64,000 nt of DNA from an uncultured Bacillota bacterium (lineage in GTDB: Bacteria > Bacillota > Clostridia > Christensenellales > Borkfalkiaceae): NCBI GenBank assembly GCA_949287815.1, contig CASEHS010000002.1, forward strand, positions 1 to 64,000. The letters are read 5' to 3'. The notes under the pieces were generated by a model, which was not told where the DNA came from, ran no database searches, and saw only the letters and a list, made by a program, of their open reading frames with translations. Positions 62,083 through 64,000 of this stretch are shown piece after piece; within the stretch, counting starts at the first letter, position 1; every line of letters begins with the position of its first letter. The position numbers were made by a program, and so were the translations under genes.

Positions 62083-64000
62083 TTACCTCACGTTTACTTC
62101 AAAGCACAGCGACGAAGAATTGTACGCCGCGTCGGTTGCATACACAATAAAGGTATATTTGCCCGCGTTTTCGCACTTGATTGCGTTCGCTCCGTCGGTC
62201 AGTTCGATAAACCTGCCCTGTGCGTTTATAACGAACGACCTTACCGTGATTTCGCTTTCGGAGGAAATGTTATCGCTAACCTTGTATTCGGGCATTACGA
62301 TTACATCGCCGACAGTCGCCGTAGCAGACGGAACTTTGGTAAATTCTATAACAGGAGCTTCCTCATCGGGCACGGTAATGGTTATGTTGGGTTTGTTGCG
62401 GTTGCCTACCCAGTCTACCTCAGAGATAACGTACGAAACGGTGTATTTTCCGTATTGTGTAAGCGTTATGACGTATTCTTCGTTGATCGAAACGTCTTTC
62501 AAGAGTTTACCGTTTTTGTCCTTCATGATCGTTCCGTCGGGAGCGGTAACGGAAAGCGTTCCGCTTGCTTCGGGAGCGAATACGTCGCTGCAAATACCGC
62601 GTTTTATAATGTATTCGGAATTGACTTTTTGTTTTCCGCCGTAGTCGCCGAGAATAGTGAACGAAGGCGCGCCGTTATCCCGATTTCTGTACGAAAGCGC
62701 GTTTTCGTTTACCGATAAAACCATATAACGGCTGTCCGCTTTGTTATCCTTAGTAGTTACGCCGATATAAACTTTGTCGGAAGTAAATCCGTCGAACGCA
62801 TCGCCGTCATCGTATACGGTAAGAGGAATAGACATAGCCGCATAATCGTTGCACACTATGTTGATTTTTTCGTTGCCGAACGTTATTTTAAGTTCGCCGC
62901 CGTTTTTAACAGACGAACCTAAAACATAACTCTCACCGCCATGCGTAAACGTTACTTGTGCCGAACCGATTTCCGCGGCAACGGTAATTTTCTTTCCGTT
63001 TAATGCATCGATGAACGTAAATTCAAACGCGCCGAAATTGGTTTTGCCCGCAAGCGTGCTTACGGTAACCGACGCTTCGTTTTTGAGTAAAGCGTTTGCA
63101 AAAATCCAACTCGAATTACCTAAGGACGGTATCACCGCAAGCCCTGTGGTATATAACGCATTGTTTTCGTCGCGGGTAGTTACGGTAATATCTTTGCCGT
63201 AAATATAGTTGGACATATGTACGGTGTTATCCGTTCTTCCTATAATTACGGGAACATTGAACGCGGGATATACCGCACTGCCCGAATAATAAGTTATTTC
63301 GGCAATATCGCCGTTACTATTGACTGCGGGAATGTATTCGCTGCCCGCTTTATAAATCTTTTCGCCGTTCGCATCCACGACTTTAACGTCGCAAAGCGCG
63401 CGCTTTAAGCTGCCCGACGTGTAATCGTTTGCATAAAGTTCGGGAAGAATATATCTTCCGCCGTTTATATATACGGGCGGCAAATTAACGCTGTCGACAA
63501 ATACCGGCTTATCGCCCCTCTTCGCCTCGACGATAAGCGTCGCGGACTGCGTTTTGCCGATATAATCGGTTGCCACAAATTCTATGGTATATTCGCCCTC
63601 AGTTTCGGGACGGAAACCGCCGTTTATAATCGTGCGTTCGCCGCCGAAAACGACTGCGGTTTCGATATTGATTTTTCCGCTGCCGCCGCTTACGATCGGT
63701 TCGGGAATTTCAACGTATGTGCCGAGTTCTACGCTCGATAAAACGGACGGAGGAGTTATTACTATTTCGGGAACGGTTTTAACCGCCTGAACGAAAAGCA
63801 GTTCTCTTCCCGTCTTGCCGAAACCGTCTTTTGCCGTGTAAACTATGGTATAAATCCCCGGCCTGTCGGGAACGAAAACACCGTTTAAAAGAGTTACCGA
63901 AACGGGTTCTTCGGTGTGATAACCGTAAACAACCTCGGTTGCAACCTCGCAAGTGCCCGCATAATCGTCGTATGCGGTAGCCGCGGGAACGGAATATGCC
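62083..64000 (-). CDS. multi-Ig-like surface protein, N-terminus beyond the window
   Basis: The frame is open from the stop at 62083 through the window end at 64000, at least 638 residues; a GTG at 63576 is internal, as homologous sequence continues upstream. It is made of Ig-like repeats of about 75-100 residues with PEIVITPPS and GEYTIEFVATDYIG-type ends, and HYR/cadherin-like strands such as GKYTFIVYATDAAYN. The middle (about residues 190-340 of the visible part) may be a lectin-like sandwich (GAFEFTFID). The protein is probably secreted and adhesive, but the signal peptide is outside the window. It lies 10 bases upstream of the DUF4838 gene. Confidence 0.8.
   Translation of the reverse strand, partial: AYSVPAATAYDDYAGTCEVATEVVYGYHTEEPVSVTLLNGVFVPDRPGIYTIVYTAKDGFGKTGRELLFVQAVKTVPEIVITPPSVLSSVELGTYVEIPEPIVSGGSGKINIETAVVFGGERTIINGGFRPETEGEYTIEFVATDYIGKTQSATLIVEAKRGDKPVFVDSVNLPPVYINGGRYILPELYANDYTSGSLKRALCDVKVVDANGEKIYKAGSEYIPAVNSNGDIAEITYYSGSAVYPAFNVPVIIGRTDNTVHMSNYIYGKDITVTTRDENNALYTTGLAVIPSLGNSSWIFANALLKNEASVTVSTLAGKTNFGAFEFTFIDALNGKKITVAAEIGSAQVTFTHGGESYVLGSSVKNGGELKITFGNEKINIVCNDYAAMSIPLTVYDDGDAFDGFTSDKVYIGVTTKDNKADSRYMVLSVNENALSYRNRDNGAPSFTILGDYGGKQKVNSEYIIKRGICSDVFAPEASGTLSVTAPDGTIMKDKNGKLLKDVSINEEYVITLTQYGKYTVSYVISEVDWVGNRNKPNITITVPDEEAPVIEFTKVPSATATVGDVIVMPEYKVSDNISSESEITVRSFVINAQGRFIELTDGANAIKCENAGKYTFIVYATDAAYNSSSLCFEVNVR

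Noticed and set aside
63576..63578. start of the last gene at a GTG codon
   Set aside because: The frame stays open to the window end and the sequence upstream continues the Ig-like repeats, so this codon is internal.
1..64000. CRISPR array or cas genes
   Set aside because: No regularly spaced short repeats and no Cas-like protein were seen in the window.

Overview
The window looks like chromosomal DNA of an endospore-forming member of the Clostridia, probably an uncultured gut lineage. The evidence is spoIIGA-sigE-sigG, ylmC, a spoVT-spoVB-yabN block, a pdaB-type deacetylase, strong AGGAGG ribosome binding sites with frequent GTG/TTG starts, and a clostridial-type parE-parC pair. No ribosomal RNA gene and no intact tRNA gene was found, so I do not name a genus.

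Layout. (1) 1-7.3 kb is a decaying region. It holds a small lipoprotein, a GH42 beta-galactosidase pseudogene with three in-frame nonsense codons and an internal deletion, remnants of an AraC regulator, of a DUF4143-type ATPase and of an ABC ATPase, and a 125-bp GC-rich palindromic element. One intact gene stands in it: a P-type cation ATPase behind a consensus promoter, a 24-codon acidic leader ORF and an attenuator-like hairpin. A second structured leader with a terminator (6.86-7.0 kb) now has no intact gene behind it. (2) 7.4-41.1 kb is mostly core genome: a nitrilase-fold protein without its catalytic triad, KtrBA potassium uptake, an acyl-CoA synthetase, an acyltransferase, spoVT-spoVB-yabN-dus, an AEC transporter, mnmA, a tandem-HTH regulator with a large palindromic operator, an SSB-like protein, pdaB, parE-parC, murG, a Ca/Na exchanger, and the sporulation sigma factors. 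Between sigG and ylmC, which are usually close neighbours, sit a GH2 glycosidase and an SGNH esterase; two tandem duplicated esterases follow ylmC. (3) 41.3-42.3 kb is a junction: the end of an IS200/IS605 element, then the 3' part of a tRNA-Arg(CCU) with its own terminator, as left by tyrosine-integrase insertion. (4) 42.3-64 kb lies on the presumed island side. It is a nearly all minus-strand carbohydrate block: a GH94-like phosphorylase, three Gfo/Idh/MocA oxidoreductases, nagA, nagB, a TIM-barrel epimerase, a GH1 glucosidase, a broken AraC regulator, an ADP-ribosylglycohydrolase-fold protein, three large lipoproteins (Ig-like/GLUG and DUF4838) and the C-terminal part of a multi-Ig surface protein that runs off the window.

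How the genes may work together. The right-hand block reads as capture and degradation of an amino-sugar glycan. Surface Ig-like, GLUG and DUF4838 lipoproteins would bind or process polymer outside. GH1 and GH94 enzymes would split oligosaccharides inside by hydrolysis or phosphorolysis. The three Gfo/Idh enzymes and the epimerase could oxidise or epimerise sugars, and NagA/NagB would feed GlcNAc-6-phosphate into glycolysis. No transporter is in the window. The left-hand GH42/AraC remnants show that another sugar locus is being lost in the same genome.
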